Of a DNA stretch of 18,098 nucleotides, positions 1 through 7,036 are shown piece after piece. The notes under the pieces are model-generated. The model was not told the DNA's origin and made no database searches. It saw only the letters and a list, made by a program, of their open reading frames with translations. The stretch comes from Streptomyces sp. NRRL S-118 (GTDB lineage Bacteria; Actinomycetota; Actinomycetes; Streptomycetales; Streptomycetaceae). The stretch spans positions 48,286 through 66,383 of the forward strand of contig NZ_KL591041.1 in NCBI RefSeq assembly GCF_000716335.1, written 5' to 3'. Position 1 is the stretch's first letter; each line of letters opens with the position of its first letter. Made by a program: the position numbers and the translations under genes.

Positions 1-45
1 CGGTTCGGGCTCCGTGGTGGCGGGGCCCGGTTCGGGCTCCGTGGT
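1..45. repeat. Two tandem copies of an 18-bp unit inside the lipoprotein linker
   Basis: The sequence CGGTTCGGGCTCCGTGGT occurs at 1-18 and 28-45, a 27-nt period. It encodes a repeated Thr-Thr-Glu-Pro-Glu-Pro segment on the minus strand. The window ends here, so the true copy number is unknown. Confidence 0.85.
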
Positions 46-183
46 CGTCGGCGCCGTCGTCACCCGGTCCGGTGCCGACGGTTCGGATTTCTCATTTGTG
101 CAGGCCCCCATGACGAGAAGCGCCAGGCACACCCCCAGGGCACAGGAGAAACGAGAAAATGAGTTCGGCACGGACAAACGCAT
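1..183 (-). CDS. Putative lipoprotein, N-terminal part (runs off left edge)
   Basis: This is the first 61 codons of an open minus-strand frame starting with ATG at 183-181. A GGAGGG ribosome site sits about 7 nt upstream. The product has a charged N-region, a hydrophobic core (ALGVCLALLV) and a lipobox-like MGAC with the candidate acylated Cys at residue 28. A Thr/Pro/Glu-rich stretch follows in which a 9-residue unit (TTEPEPGPA) begins to repeat; the matching DNA repeat is at 1-18 and 28-45. This is the usual layout of an exported, membrane-anchored lipoprotein with a disordered linker before a folded domain that lies outside the window. It lies downstream of the response-regulator gene on the same strand, 164 bp away, so it could be a target or partner of that system, but nothing proves this. 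The function is unknown. The -3 position of the lipobox is Met rather than the preferred Leu. Confidence 0.72.
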   Translation of the reverse strand, partial: MRLSVPNSFSRFSCALGVCLALLVMGACTNEKSEPSAPDRVTTAPTTTEPEPGPATTEPEP

Positions 184-288
184 GTCGTGCCCTCCAGATC
201 AACGAGGTGGATCGATGACAGACGCTCCAAAGCATTCATACCGCGGACCAGGAGCGTCAGGACGATTCGATCGTGGCTCAGGTACCTC

Positions 289-320
289 CCGTGTGAACAT
301 GGGGGAACCCCTGCACACGG
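289..320. promoter_or_regulatory. Nested dyad between response regulator and lipoprotein genes
   Basis: Arms CCGTGTG (289-295) and CACACGG (314-320) enclose an inner GGGG-AA-CCCC palindrome (302-311). The dyad begins 28 nt after the response-regulator stop on the minus strand and lies 106 nt before the lipoprotein start. It could be a weak terminator or attenuator of the two-component transcript, or an operator for the lipoprotein gene. There is no T tract. Confidence 0.4.
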
Positions 321-347
321 CGACCTGGATTCGGGATACCCCTAGTC

Positions 348-1028
348 TTACTCCGGGCCGTGATCGTTGTGACCCATGATGTCATTCAGATACGCGCGCA
401 CGATCAACACGCGGATGTTCATCTGCAATTTCCGCTCTTCTTCGGGCGAAGGGAGCCTGTAAGCTCTCCTGATCCCTGCAATGTGCCTTTCGACTGTCCC
501 TTCAGAGATTAGAAGCCGCTCGGCGATTGCTTTGTTCGTGTACCCCCGCGCAATCAGATCAACGACCTTTTTTTGCGTGGCGGTCAGCTTCCCACCACGG
601 GCTGCCAAGCCTTTGAGTTGTGCGTCAATACAGATGCCACCGGCATGCACCGTACGAGCGTAATCAAGTAACTGGGTGACGCCCTCTAGTTTGTCCTTGA
701 GGAGGTAGCCGATGCGGCCGCCCTGATGCCCGATGTTCATCATTTCTAACGCGATGCGCAATTCGTCGTGCTTCGACATGGCGAGTAAGGCTATTTCGGG
801 GTACCGTCGGCGAATGCTCCGCGCTGCTGTCAGCCCGGCGAACGATCCCTCTCCTGCGACTGAGAAGTCCATGTCCAGCAGGATCACATCGGGGTTTGAG
901 CCCTGCTCGAGCTGTGCCTTGGTCTCGGTGATCGACCTGGCCTGACTTACTTGAACCCCGCGCTGCCGCAGACGGGGCGCAAGCAGGTCGTGGAAGAGCG
1001 GGGCGTCGTCGGAAATCATGATGTGCAT
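348..1028 (-). CDS. NarL/LuxR-family response regulator
   Basis: A 226-residue two-component response regulator. The receiver domain (about 1-120) has the acidic pair D7/D8, the phosphoacceptor D52 in ILLDMD, S85 as the conserved Ser/Thr and K111 in YLLKD. The LuxR-type HTH spans about 147-195, with the recognition helix in LLISEGTVERHI. Length and layout are normal for the family. The ATG overlaps the end of the kinase gene by 13 bp, so the pair is translationally coupled; a second ATG at codon 4 overlaps the kinase stop as ATGA and is an alternative start. Codon 120 is TTA (671-669), read by the bldA tRNA in Streptomyces, which may restrict synthesis to late growth. Codon use is less G/C-ending than in genes further right. 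It presumably controls nearby genes after phosphorylation by the adjacent kinase. The family call is firm; targets are unknown. Confidence 0.93.
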   Translation of the reverse strand: MHIMISDDAPLFHDLLAPRLRQRGVQVSQARSITETKAQLEQGSNPDVILLDMDFSVAGEGSFAGLTAARSIRRRYPEIALLAMSKHDELRIALEMMNIGHQGGRIGYLLKDKLEGVTQLLDYARTVHAGGICIDAQLKGLAARGGKLTATQKKVVDLIARGYTNKAIAERLLISEGTVERHIAGIRRAYRLPSPEEERKLQMNIRVLIVRAYLNDIMGHNDHGPE

Positions 1029-2815
1029 GGGAGTTCTGCCTTCACGTGTGTGCCCACGCCAGGTGGGCTGTCGATGGTAAATTTTCCCTCGAGTACGTTC
1101 ACCAGATGAAGTGCTCGCTGACTGCCAACTCCCTGCAATTCGGCTGAGTTGGCACCTCCCACGCCATCATCGATGACTTCGACTATGAGCCAATCGGGCC
1201 GATGCGTGACCTTGACCCGAATTGTGTGGGCGCGCGCGTGGGTTCTAGCGTTGCGTATCGCCTCGCTGACGACCCGGTAAGCGACGTGCTCGACTCGCTT
1301 CGGCCAGCGGGTTTCCGGGATCGTCAGATCGTTTGGGGGGAGCCGCAACTTGTCGAAGAGCGACACGACGCCGGCTTTCAAACCGTAGTCGAGCGCCGGC
1401 GGGTACAGCTCGAACGCAACCTCCTTGATTTGGTCCTGCAATCGCTCGGACCTGGCGATACCGTCTCGTATGAGCGCTATCGTGCTGGATCCCCCGTGTT
1501 GTTCAAGTTCACTCAACAAATCATGGAGCGCGAACCGAATCCCGATGACCTCGTCCTGCCCGCCGTCATGAAGCGCGCTCTGGAGATGTTTGCGGTGTTC
1601 GATCTCAAGGTCGATCAGCATGTTTCGACTGCGGCGTAGCCGTGCTTGAAGGGCTTCCTTCTCGAGAACTATTCTCGTCACGGCCGCAACTGACTTCAGC
1701 TGTTGAGCGCCATCCAGCGACGAGTCGTGAAAGAGTGCGCCAATTTTGCGGCCCTTCCATTCCAAAAATGTCACGCTGCGACCCGGATCTGTGGGAAATT
1801 CGACGGTGTCGCCAGCCGAATTCGCGTAGCGCTCCTCGTCGGGTAGCCATGGGTGAATCTCAATCTTCGGGTCGCCCAGCCACTTGGCGAGGAGCTCCCG
1901 ATAACCCTCGCTTGCCACCTCGTCGAAATCAGCGAGCTTTTCGAAGGCGTTGGCTCGGCCTACCCATTCCCGAAGCGCGTCGAACTGACTGGCAAGGGGA
2001 ACGAGAAGTACAGCTGTGGCATAACCGAAAAGCAGGACGTGGTTCAGTCGGGCAGCTGCGTGAGTCAGTGCAACAATCAGGAAGCCGCTGACGATCACAG
2101 CCGCCAGGGTGGCGAAGAACTGGACCGGAATGGCGCTTCTGCGCATCGGTGGGCTCTCTGACCGCCAGCGGCGAATCAGCAGCACGAGAACGGCGGCGCA
2201 GAGGATCATCCCGGCTATGGTCCCGGCAGTAGCCCACGATGAGTAAGTGCCCGCTCTGGGGTCGCCCCAGACCTGCGGCGGAGGAGATTCTTCGACGAAG
2301 TATCGAGCAGTCTGACTGATCAGAATAACGCCATAAAGGCTAAGAATAACTAGGGTCGCAATAGGATCTCGCAATCGACCCGAAGGAAAGCTTAAGACGA
2401 TCTGCGCCATGACCGCAGCGTTGAAAAAGAACAAGCAAAATCCGACGGAATACAGGGCCTGGTGTTCGCTGAATTGCAGGTCGCCGATATACCAGGTCAA
2501 TCCGAATGCTACCAGCAATGCGCCGGTGCGGCTCAGGCCCGGTCGCCGGAACAGCATGACGAATCCGGCCACCAGCGCGAGCATGCCGGCACCTTGAATG
2601 GGGATCTGCATCCACCATGGCCATGGCGCTCTTCCTACTGACAGCGACACGGCGTACAAGGCGAAGGCCACGCAGCCCACAGCTACCGCGGTGACGGCTG
2701 CTGCTCGAAGGCTGAGTGCAGCCGAGTCGGTGGCCGTCTCATCCCTGTTGTCCGTGGGGATCGGGTGATTGAAGTTCGGCATCCCTCCATATTCGGCACT
2801 CAAAAGGTCCGCCAC
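1016..2815 (-). CDS. Membrane sensor histidine kinase (HisKA_3-like, NarX/DesK type)
   Basis: A 599-residue kinase starting at GTG 2815, with a GGGAGGGGG ribosome site about 10 nt upstream. The N-terminal 280 residues hold about eight hydrophobic segments (roughly 37-60, 67-89, 95-115, 119-144, 150-172, 193-216, 228-253, 257-277) and no large external domain, so the signal is probably sensed within or near the membrane. A linker of about 280-400 follows. The dimerisation/phosphoacceptor region contains H416 in LHDGGQ. The ATPase domain shows the N-box around N522 (EAIRNARTHA), the G1 box DDGVGG (549-554) and a G2-like GVGSQRALHLV. Codon 141 is TTA (2395-2393). Several codons (CTA, GTT, ATT, CTT) are unusual for Streptomyces, fitting acquisition from a lower-GC source. 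It pairs with the overlapping response regulator. The Tn3-type remnant lies just upstream, so the native promoter may have been replaced. Confidence 0.93.
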   Translation of the reverse strand: MADLLSAEYGGMPNFNHPIPTDNRDETATDSAALSLRAAAVTAVAVGCVAFALYAVSLSVGRAPWPWWMQIPIQGAGMLALVAGFVMLFRRPGLSRTGALLVAFGLTWYIGDLQFSEHQALYSVGFCLFFFNAAVMAQIVLSFPSGRLRDPIATLVILSLYGVILISQTARYFVEESPPPQVWGDPRAGTYSSWATAGTIAGMILCAAVLVLLIRRWRSESPPMRRSAIPVQFFATLAAVIVSGFLIVALTHAAARLNHVLLFGYATAVLLVPLASQFDALREWVGRANAFEKLADFDEVASEGYRELLAKWLGDPKIEIHPWLPDEERYANSAGDTVEFPTDPGRSVTFLEWKGRKIGALFHDSSLDGAQQLKSVAAVTRIVLEKEALQARLRRSRNMLIDLEIEHRKHLQSALHDGGQDEVIGIRFALHDLLSELEQHGGSSTIALIRDGIARSERLQDQIKEVAFELYPPALDYGLKAGVVSLFDKLRLPPNDLTIPETRWPKRVEHVAYRVVSEAIRNARTHARAHTIRVKVTHRPDWLIVEVIDDGVGGANSAELQGVGSQRALHLVNVLEGKFTIDSPPGVGTHVKAELPCTS

Positions 2816-2850
2816 CAGGCAGGTACCCCCTCCCTTTTGTCCTCGGCCAT
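2800..2850 (-). other. Possible 16-residue leader peptide overlapping the kinase start
   Basis: An ATG at 2850-2848 opens a 16-codon frame (ends AWWRTF) that stops at 2802-2800, overlapping the kinase start by 16 bp in another frame. A GGGGGAT ribosome-site-like sequence lies about 5-6 nt before the ATG, within the palindrome GGGGATCCCC. Translation through it would deliver ribosomes to the kinase GTG, so it could be a coupling leader or, more speculatively, a signal peptide for the kinase. It is also in frame with the longer transposase-remnant ORF, so chance is a real alternative. Confidence 0.25.
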
Positions 2851-3111
2851 GGGGATCCCCCTGTTGGCAGGGCGGATGCGGGCCACTTCGTGTACGCCAC
2901 GTCTCAGATCCGCCGACGCTGCGCAGTACCGCCCGGCTCGTGCCTGAGCGTCCTCATCGTCTTCAGGTCTGGCCGCATCCGAGTCGCGCAGGGGCTGCAG
3001 ACCCCCGCCTGCGGGAGCGGAGGTGCGGAAGCTGAAGCGGCCCGGGCAGTTGAGGTTCCCGTGGCGCAGCGGGGACAACCGGCGCACGTCCTCTTGAGCA
3101 CGTCGTGCTCG

Positions 3112-3186
3112 CTCCGGACGGGTCGGCTCCTCCACGAACCGCCCGTACGTCTCGGCCTGCTCGGCAGTCAGAAATTTCACCGGCAC
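3112..3186 (-). pseudogene. Tn3-family transposase 5' remnant (DUF4158-like)
   Basis: Reading minus from GTG 3186, the first 25 residues (starting VPVKFLTAEQAETYGRF and continuing to EEPTRPE) match the characteristic N-terminus of Tn3-type transposases with a DUF4158 domain, as I remember the family. After that the frame remains open to 2800 but the protein no longer resembles the family, and the roughly 1000-residue remainder is absent. This is a truncated relic left by transposition or recombination. No terminal inverted repeat of a Tn3 element is recognisable nearby. The interval from 3111 down to the kinase start shows no gene I can identify. Confidence 0.6.
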
Positions 3187-3307
3187 GCGGCGAAAGGTAG
3201 CGCCCTGACCTGACTGCCTGTGCGATCTTTCGGCGAACCGCCACGGACCGGCGGATCATCATGCTAAAGCGTGTTGCAGAAGGCCGCAGGGTGAGCTTTT
3301 TTCCTGT

Positions 3308-3600
3308 ATGGGCGGGGTGTTGAGGGCCGAGCCGTTGTGGGTGGAGACGTTTACCGGGTTGCGGATGCGGCAGTTCGAGCGGCTGCTGAAGGTCGCGCGT
3401 GAACGCGGCGGGAACGGACCTGGTCGGGGGCGGCCTTGGTGTCTGCCGCTGGCCGACCGGGTGCTGCTGGTGGCCGTCTACTACCGCACGAACCTCACCA
3501 TGCGGCCGCTCGCGCCGCTGTTCGGCTGCTCGCCCGCGACGGTGTGCCGCGTCATTCAGCGACTGCGGCCGCTACTCGCAATTGCGCCCGCCACGCGCGA
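3308..3600 (+). pseudogene. IS5-family transposase N-terminal remnant
   Basis: From ATG 3308 the first 97 or so residues have the layout of Streptomyces IS5-type transposases: an N-terminal segment LRAEPLWVETFTGL, then RGRPWCLPLADRVLLVAVYYRTNL, then the HTH LAPLFGCSPATVCRVIQRLRPLLA. The expected DDE catalytic part (beginning with a VDGT-type motif) is missing. At about 3600 the reading frame passes directly into an unrelated sequence. No convincing inverted repeats are seen at the ends. It is an inactive fragment. The TTTTTT run at 3297-3302 and the lack of a ribosome site before the ATG agree with a low-expression transposase start. Confidence 0.7.
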
Positions 3601-3616
3601 CGTTCGAGCTGATCGC

Positions 3617-3979
3617 ATGACCGCAGCAGCCGCCCAGACGTTCACCGTCGTCGGCCTGACCCTGGACGTCGACTGCACCGAGCTGCTCATCGCCGCCGTC
3701 CTGCCCGGCCCGGTCGCCGACCAGATCGAGCTGCTCTCCACCAGCGAGGCCGACTTCACCCGCTGGGCAGAGGAGTTCGATGCCCCTGACCCCGACACGG
3801 CAGCCGCCCTCGCCTACGAGCGCTGCCCGCAGGTGGGACGACGAGGTCTGATCTACGGAGGGCGGCGCCCCCTCTCACTCTCATTTCCCGAGTCTCGCCG
3901 CGGCGGCCGGCCGCCAGTCACCGCCTGCGGGGAGGGTGGGCGCAGTAGTCCGGCCAGGCGCATCACTGTGGGGGCGTAG
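3617..3979 (+). CDS. Small conserved-looking hypothetical protein behind the IS5 remnant
   Basis: The frame continues without a stop from the transposase remnant, but from ATG 3617 the protein changes character: AAAAQTFTVVGLTLDVDCTEL, then an acidic DADFT-like segment (EADFTRWAEEFDAPDPDTAAALAY) up to a Cys-Pro at about residue 74. Codons here are strongly G/C-ending, as in a real gene. The tail after that is Arg/Gly-rich and less protein-like. A one-base shift near 3831 would give RWDDEV and a stop at 3847-3849, so the natural end may be there and the tail an artefact of a frameshift. The ribosome site before 3617 is weak (GAGCTG). Function is unknown, and fusion to the IS fragment is probably accidental. 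It may be a complete small protein, or a fragment of one. Confidence 0.5.
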   Translation: MTAAAAQTFTVVGLTLDVDCTELLIAAVLPGPVADQIELLSTSEADFTRWAEEFDAPDPDTAAALAYERCPQVGRRGLIYGGRRPLSLSFPESRRGGRPPVTACGEGGRSSPARRITVGA

Positions 3980-4591
3980 CGCCTGTTCTGTCCCCGGGGG
4001 CGGGGCGCTGCGTTGTTCCGCCCCGCTCACTCGTGCCTGCAACCGACGTGCCGAGGCCAACAGTGAGCAGGTCGTCGAAACGTCTGTCTCGGCCGGGACG
4101 ATCGGCCCCGGTGCCGGGGGTCTGTTCCCTGTGTCTGCGGGGATGGCCTTGATCCGGTGCTGGGCCGGATCGACACTGACGGCTGCTTCCGGAGGTCGTC
4201 TGCCGGGGGTGGGCCGCCTGTCTGTCCGGCCGTGACGTTACGGGCCTGTTGGGGGAGCTGGTGGTGACCGTTCGTGCCGCCGCCGGTGGGCTGTTCTGCT
4301 GGGACCGTGCGGCCTGTGGTGCGCTGGCGGGTCTGCTGCGTTGCCGCGATATCGCCGTGCCGTGAGGCAGTCCCGGCATGCGTTTGTCGACGTGGGCGAG
4401 GTCCGCGTCTGGACGCCAGGCCTGGGCCTGGCGCTCGGCATGGGGCCGTGCCTGGCCCGCGTGGTCTTCGGCCTGGCTGTGGCGGACGCCGCGGCTGGCT
4501 TCCCGCTCGCAGAGTGGACGCGGGCCTGGCCGCGGGTGGCGTCTTTTTCAAGGGGCTGCTTCCGGCCCGGAAGGAGGCTGCTTCTGCTGGA

Positions 4592-4639
4592 GGGTGTCTC
4601 GCCAGGAGTTGAGGTGTGCGGGACAGTCTGGGTGTGTCC
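4592..4639 (-). repeat. 48-bp bipartite element, copy D (leftward)
   Basis: Read on the minus strand: GGACA, 9 nt, TGTCCCG, 20 nt, GACACCC. The GGACA and TGTCC parts form an inverted repeat and GACACCC sits exactly 20 nt downstream of GACTGTCCCG. Copies B and C have the same spacing. Copy A, 65 bp to the right, points the other way. Confidence 0.55.
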
Positions 4640-4704
4640 GCCCCTGGGAAAGCGCCGTTCGAGGATGCCCCCGAAGGGAAGCGGACGCCCCTTCTGACCT
4701 GTAC

Positions 4705-4752
4705 GGACAAGGCCGGACTGTCCCGGCCGCCGTATCCGTTGCCCGGCCTTCG
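4705..4752 (+). repeat. 48-bp bipartite element, copy A (rightward)
   Basis: GGACA, 9 nt, TGTCCCG as in the other copies, with a 19-nt identical core (CCGGACTGTCCCGGCCGCC, 4713-4731) shared with copies B and C. The downstream half is diverged (GCCTTCG instead of GACACCC). TCCTTCACC occurs 56 nt from the core start, against 55 nt in copy B. It faces the secreted-protein gene at 4962. Confidence 0.6.
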
Positions 4753-4961
4753 ACCGCTGCGCAACGCTTCCTTCACCGCCCCGCATCCGCCAGGCGGCGC
4801 CCCGTGGAAGGCGCCGTCACGCGTTGCCGGGCCGTACCTCGCTGCCTCCTGAAGGCGGCTGGGCGAGGCGATCAGCAGCGGGCCACCGGGCCCGCGTCAC
4901 GCCGGGTTCCGCAGCCGGCGCCGCGCCACTTCACTGCACCGCTCACCAAAGGAGCTTCACC

Positions 4962-5627
4962 GTGGACGTCACACGAGATCGAAAGACCCGCACGATGGCG
5001 ATCGCCACCGTGGCCACCGTCGTCACCGGGCTGCTGGCCGGCGGGCTCGCCTTCGGCCCCGCCGACCTGTTCGGCAACGACGCACCGTCCGCGCACTCGG
5101 CCGACACGGTCGCGCAGGCCGGATCCGCCGAGAGCGCGAAGGGCTCCAAAGCCAGCCGCTCCTCCTGCTGGACCGGCGCGGTACAGATCAGGAACAAGCA
5201 GTTCATCAAGACCGTCTACGACTGGCCCGACACCCCCGGCGCCCAGGCCAGCATCCCCGGACCCGGAAAGAAGATCTTCGACTACAAGCTCGAGGTCTCC
5301 AACAAGGTCAGCGCCACCCTCGGAGCGTCCTACTCGCAGATCAGCGCCGGCTTGGGCTTTGAGGTCAACAAGACCCGGACCATCACCGACAGGACGGAGA
5401 TCGAGCTGCTCAAGCCGGTCCAGTACCGCGTCCGGGCCGGCATGATTTACAAGCAGTACCGGTTCGACGTGTACAAGGAGCGCGGCTTCTGGAACTGGCA
5501 CGGGGACTACCTGGTCTGCTCCTCACACCGCGACAGGGACTGGGTCAACCAGGGCAGCAGCACCGCTCTCAACCCCTGGATGGAAGCCTTCCGCAAGACC
5601 AAGACCCCCAAGCGCACCACACACTGA
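4962..5627 (+). CDS. Secreted beta-rich protein of unknown function
   Basis: A 221-residue protein starting at GTG 4962, with an AAAGGAG ribosome site about 8 nt upstream; the frame is open further left but without a ribosome site. Residues 1-10 are charged, 12-32 form a hydrophobic signal segment, and a likely cleavage region lies around AHSA-DT (44-48). A Ser/Ala-rich linker follows. The mature part has two cysteines (C69 in SSCWTG, C186 in YLVCSSH) that could form a disulfide. Residues about 106-158 alternate polar and non-polar residues (KLEVSNKVSATLGASYSQIS, then SAGLGFEVNKTRTITDRTEI), a pattern seen in amphipathic beta-hairpins such as the insertion loops of aerolysin-like pore formers. 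That resemblance is only of pattern. Aromatics and a GFWNWHGDY segment follow. The gene stands alone, with copy A of the 48-bp element about 210 bp upstream. The function is not known to me. Confidence 0.85.
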   Translation: MDVTRDRKTRTMAIATVATVVTGLLAGGLAFGPADLFGNDAPSAHSADTVAQAGSAESAKGSKASRSSCWTGAVQIRNKQFIKTVYDWPDTPGAQASIPGPGKKIFDYKLEVSNKVSATLGASYSQISAGLGFEVNKTRTITDRTEIELLKPVQYRVRAGMIYKQYRFDVYKERGFWNWHGDYLVCSSHRDRDWVNQGSSTALNPWMEAFRKTKTPKRTTH

Positions 5628-5772
5628 GCACGACGCCCTACCGGCGCCGTGTCGTACTGACCGAGGACGGCGGCAGCCGGCCGACGCGCTCGTCGGCCTA
5701 CCGGCTGAGCGCCGTCGAGCGGCCCGCCGGGCAGCCCGCTCCGCATCGTCCAGTTCGGTGGTGCGGAATGCT

Positions 5773-6189
5773 CAGGCGGCGGCGGGCTTGCCGGCATGCC
5801 GAAGTGCAGCCCGCCGGCCACGTCGCGGGTTGTGACCACGATGCCCTGCTGCCGCCCGAAATATGGGCGGAGACGGGGCCGGCCCCGGTGGCGGGCACCA
5901 CCTGCTGCGCCTGTCGGTGCCAGGCATCCAGCGCGGCGGCGAAGCCTGCGTCCATCCCGGCCCGCGCGGCAAGCGCTGCCGACAGGATTTGCGCGCGCCG
6001 CTCATCAGCGGGCTGCTGCTCCAAAGCCGTCAGCTCGGCCTCGGCCGGGACCGGCTCCATCTCACTTGCCGGGCCCGCTGACCCCCGCCAGCGCCGCACC
6101 AGGGTGACCAAGCCCTGCCAGGGGGATCCACACTGCACCGTCGGTGCTCCCCGGCGTTTTGGGGCGGCGTACGCCGTTTCGGCCGTCAT
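5773..6189 (-). pseudogene. Frameshifted conserved Streptomyces hypothetical gene
   Basis: From ATG 6189 the minus strand encodes a protein whose middle (AELTALEQQPADERRAQILS, then an Ala-rich helix ending AWHRQAQQVV) and HISGG motif resemble the N-terminal module of a large family of Streptomyces hypothetical proteins that ends ISGG-x-QQG-IVV-x-RD. Here the frame is lost right after ISGG (about 5850-5857): the expected continuation QQGIVVTTRDVAGGLHFG is present one frame over, followed by a Pro-rich PASPPPPE. A single indel would therefore restore it. Past about 5773 no recognisable downstream domain remains, and the ATG has no clear ribosome site. In homologues this module is often joined to larger effector or ATPase parts (from memory). 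I regard this as a decayed gene; a sequencing error or programmed shift is possible. Confidence 0.6.
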
Positions 6190-6455
6190 GGCGTCGGCCC
6201 CGCGTCCACGCTGCCGCGTCGCGTCGGTTCCTCCGGGCGGGCCCGCCCCCCGGCCGGGGCCGGGCCGCCGCCAGGACCGCCGAAAACGGCCCGGTCCTTA
6301 AGCTGCCCGCCGGAGCAGGTCGGATCGTGTGCGTCTGCCGCGAGCCCGCCTACCGATACGGGCGACGGAGCAAAGCCCGTGGTGCTGGTTTCGCCGGCGC
6401 AGCCGATCCTCCCCGTGACGGCGCCATCGGTTGCGCGGACCACCGCAGTGGACGA
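6190..6455. other. Short unassigned interval
   Basis: The GC-rich DNA between the frameshifted gene and the next terminator shows no frame with a ribosome site or recognisable protein on either strand. It probably holds the eroded upstream region of the frameshifted gene. Confidence 0.5.
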
Positions 6456-6481
6456 GCCCAGCCGTAAGGGAACGGCTGGGC
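6456..6481 (-). terminator. Perfect 10-bp stem-loop downstream of the small membrane-protein gene
   Basis: GCCCAGCCGT (6456-6465) and ACGGCTGGGC (6472-6481) pair perfectly around the loop AAGGGA. It starts 30 nt past the stop of the minus-strand gene at 6512-6913, the right place for its terminator. No T tract, as is common in Streptomyces. Confidence 0.75.
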
Positions 6482-6511
6482 GTCGTCCGGGAAACCTGCT
6501 GACGGGTGCGT

Positions 6512-6913
6512 TCAGGGGCCGGGCGGGGTGTTCTGGAAGATGCGGGTCAGTGCCTTGATCGCGGCCGCGGCGATGGCGGGACCGCAGCGCAGACCGAGGA
6601 CGAAGACGGCCATGATGATCAGGATCGTGATGAGGGCCTCGGTCGGCAGGTAGGCGCTGACGCCGGGCGGCTGGGTGTCGTACTGCGGGCCGGGCACGGG
6701 CTGCTGGGAGGCCGTAGCGGTCGGCTCGGCCGGGGCGGGAGCGGCCTGGGCGGTGATGGCCGGGGAGCTGACGGGGGCCGGGACGGCCTGAGCGGGGGCG
6801 GCCGGCATGAGGACGAAGGTCCAGGCCGCCGCGGTAGCGGCGATGAAGTGGCGGGCCCGCGTGACAGATCGATTCGTGCTGTTCGGGTGACCTGTGCGGG
6901 TACGGTCCAGCAT
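6512..6913 (-). CDS. Small exported Ala/Pro-rich protein with C-terminal membrane helix
   Basis: A 133-residue protein. The start is ATG 6913 because AAGGAG lies 5 nt upstream; an upstream ATG at 6973 lacks a site. Residues 20-43 look like a signal peptide (cleavage after AQA, about 43). An Ala/Pro/Thr-rich, probably disordered stretch (44-88) leads to a strongly hydrophobic segment (about 92-109, ALITILIIMAVFVLGL) and a short amphipathic tail with C110 and IKALTRIFQ. It may thus be a wall-spanning, membrane-anchored protein. It is transcribed divergently from the HTH-propeller operon, with the two starts 123 bp apart across a 35-bp dyad, which suggests common control and a related job in the envelope. 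I know no family for it. Confidence 0.75.
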   Translation of the reverse strand: MLDRTRTGHPNSTNRSVTRARHFIAATAAAWTFVLMPAAPAQAVPAPVSSPAITAQAAPAPAEPTATASQQPVPGPQYDTQPPGVSAYLPTEALITILIIMAVFVLGLRCGPAIAAAAIKALTRIFQNTPPGP

Positions 6914-6970
6914 GATGTCTCCTTGTTCCTCAACTGGCCTTTTTTGACCGTTGCGTTCGGCGATGAAGGC

Positions 6971-7005
6971 CACTGTTGGGGACGGAAATTTGTACCGCCA
7001 CAGTG
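6971..7005. promoter_or_regulatory. 35-bp imperfect dyad in the divergent promoter region
   Basis: Outer arms CACTGT (6971-6976) and ACAGTG (7000-7005) are exact inverted repeats, and the interior keeps partial symmetry around GGAAATTTG. It lies between the divergent starts at 6913 and 7037 (or 7061). The obvious candidate ligand is the HTH domain of the adjacent membrane protein, which would make it an autoregulatory operator; this is inferred from position alone. A TTGACC -35-like sequence on the plus strand is at 6944-6949, without a matching -10. Confidence 0.45.
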
Positions 7006-7036
7006 AAAAGCGCTGGTCAGGGCACGAAACAAAGAA

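Larger units (their letters stand above)
3980..4961. other. Unassigned 1-kb interval before the secreted-protein gene
   Basis: No frame on either strand gives a convincing protein: the long ones are Arg/Pro/Gly-rich, lack ribosome sites and match no family I know. The interval holds one divergent pair of the 48-bp element (4592-4639 minus and 4705-4752 plus) and a small GC hairpin at 4878-4895. One weak candidate frame, 4341-4697 plus, has a hydrophobic middle but no ribosome site. Confidence 0.6.

Noticed and set aside
4027..4776. 249-codon minus-strand frame in the unassigned interval
   Set aside because: Arg/Pro/Thr-rich throughout, no ribosome site, no known domain; typical of open frames in noncoding GC-rich DNA.
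4378..5445. 355-codon plus-strand frame overlapping the secreted-protein gene
   Set aside because: It crosses the secreted protein out of frame and is Arg/Pro/Ser-rich; the 4962 frame has a ribosome site and signal peptide.
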